Of a stretch of 64,000 bases of DNA, positions 63,009-64,000 are shown piece after piece. How positions within the stretch are numbered: the stretch's first letter is position 1; each line of letters begins with the position of its first letter. Position numbers and translations under genes: made by a program. The DNA comes from Aradus depressus. Lineage: Eukaryota; Arthropoda; Insecta; Hemiptera; Aradidae. The DNA lies in the NCBI GenBank assembly GCA_963662175.1, contig OY759223.1:6977549-7041548 (forward strand), given 5' to 3'. Below the pieces are notes generated by a model. It did not search any database and had not been told where the DNA came from. It saw only the letters and a list, made by a program, of their open reading frames with translations.

Positions 63009-63048
63009 CCACCTGAAGATGTCAGTTTACTGATGAAACTAGTCGTGG
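63009..63048 (+). ncRNA. Hammerhead ribozyme motif, complete type I
   Basis: CCAC (stem I), CTGAAGA (63013-63019), one unpaired T, stem II GTCAG/CTGAT with TTTA loop. Then GAAA (63035-63038), two-pair stem III AC/GT with TA loop, C17 at 63044, cleavage predicted between 63044 and 63045, and GTGG closing a perfect 4-bp stem I. The site triplet is GTC. Every invariant core position is present. Very short stem III is a known feature of minimal hammerheads in Penelope-like elements. Activity inferred, not shown. Confidence 0.75.
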
Positions 63049-63089
63049 TTTAATAAATGTTGGACTCATACATCTTATTACTTATTTAA

Positions 63090-64000
63090 CAAGTAAGTGC
63101 ACTATATCTGCCTACTACCAAGAAATATAAGAATTAATGAAGTAAAATAAATGGTAGAGATAAACAAAAAACAAATAAAAAAGACAGGGAAAAAATTAAT
63201 TTATTAACTCACATGGCATATTTGACAAAAATAAATCAATAAAAATCAATTAAAAATAAGAAAACATATTTATTTATTTTTAAATACATATTATATGTAC
63301 ATTACTTATTTATATAATTTATTACATACTCTTTTAACAATTTTTTTTTTTCCTTTTACGTTTAATATCACATCGCCAAGAATATATTTTAAATATATAT
63401 ATATACACAAATATATAATAAAATTTATATTTATTTATTACAAAAAAAAATGTTAAAATAAAATTATGTTGATGGTTAAAAAAACAGTGACCGGATACAG
63501 GCATTGATTTGACATAGAAAAATCTTATATTATTGATATTTATGATTATTTTTTAAAAAACGTGGAACGTATAGAATACGTAAAATTAAATTTTGGTTAA
63601 AGAAAATAAGTTTTTCAATCATCATTGTCCAAAATAAGAATTTATACAATTAAAAACAAAATATATATTAAAAAAATATTAACAACAATAATATTAAACT
63701 ATAGTGAAGTTGAGAAGAGTAGGGACAACAGTTATGTTCTTCCCTTCCACATATAATAGTCAGTAAACTCATTTCCATGTAAATTTATTTTGGATCTAGA
63801 TTGTATTTTGCTAGTAGAGACTAGTTATGGAATAGGCGAGAAACCAGTGGGCGAACTCTGGAGGTTTGTTAGTTCAGTTAAAGTAAATATACGAGAAGGC
63901 AACATAACTGAATATAATCAGAGTTAGTTACCAGTTGTATTTCTTAGTATTAAAGAAAAACAATATATATATTATAAAATGTGGCGGTGGTTTTACTTTC
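63090..64000. other. AT-rich end of window without recognised gene
   Basis: 63180-63680 is very AT-rich. 63690-64000 is more balanced (GGCGAGAAACCAGTGGGCGA), but shows no ORF or known repeat. Confidence 0.4.

Larger units (their letters stand above)
62290..63089. repeat. 0.8-kb inverted repeat with hammerhead motifs in both arms
   Basis: The outer arms share GATGTATGAGTCCAACATTT and the inner arms GAGTAATTAAAACT and AATCATTAACAATATTAAA. The right arm is continuous; the left arm is interrupted by MITE-I (62392-62773). The roughly 100-bp centre is unrelated (TTCCAGCTGGTCCCTCATAC). Confidence 0.85.

Overview
This window looks like a repeat-saturated piece of an insect nuclear genome. The evidence for a eukaryote is direct: GT-AG introns with pyrimidine-rich acceptors, very low coding density, tRNA-derived SINEs with target-site duplications, LINE relics, a Ty3/gypsy element and many cut-and-paste DNA transposons. 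Insect (or at least arthropod) origin is inferred from a CHK/EcKinase-like gene, jockey-like LINEs, a MADF-bearing Harbinger element and SINE tails made of CCTAA units. I cannot name the order or species.

One host gene is clear. A CHK kinase-like (EcKinase, DUF1679/DUF227-type) gene on the minus strand has five coding exons, at 13478-13212, 8716-8594, 6335-6229, 2771-2637 and 1292-1125. Splice sites and phases match throughout, and the reading ends just after the NHGD catalytic loop. Its last exons must lie before base 1 and its 5' UTR exon beyond 13.5 kb. Its introns are packed with transposons. A second, weaker candidate host exon lies at 23190-22890 (minus).

Layout: 1-13.5 kb, CHK gene with intronic SINEs, LINE 3' ends, a hAT-like element, a perfect palindrome and a pogo relic. 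13.5-19.1 kb, repeats only. 19120-22097, a complete PIF/Harbinger element (TAA duplications, matching TIRs) with an intact two-exon DDE transposase on minus and a decayed MADF gene on plus. 25.7-28.1 kb, SINE-B next to a Tc1-like element that is itself interrupted. 28-37 kb, SINEs, a second pogo relic and a TTA-flanked MITE. 37-49 kb, LINE fragments, a piggyBac-type MITE and ribozyme-associated relics. 50.7-54.2 kb, a Ty3/gypsy gag-pol with one frameshift and one stop. 57.1-58.3 kb, a jockey-like RT relic. 59.5-63.1 kb, a paired MITE and a 0.8-kb inverted repeat.

Two families dominate: a roughly 345-bp SINE (SINE-A, more than 20 copies or fragments) and a roughly 650-bp repeat (Rep-1) whose ends carry ACTTCCCCAG-like sequence and whose interior repeats a motif around CTGCCGATGTAATGAATGTA. 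The most interesting signal is a set of minimal type-I hammerhead ribozyme motifs. One has every core element plus a perfect 4-bp stem I (63009-63048), one is nearly as good (24246-24211, minus), a divergent pair sits inside a perfect palindrome (3.2 kb), and several decayed relatives share a common 3' flank. This is the architecture reported for Penelope-like elements and related non-autonomous retroelements, but no Penelope reverse transcriptase is visible here.
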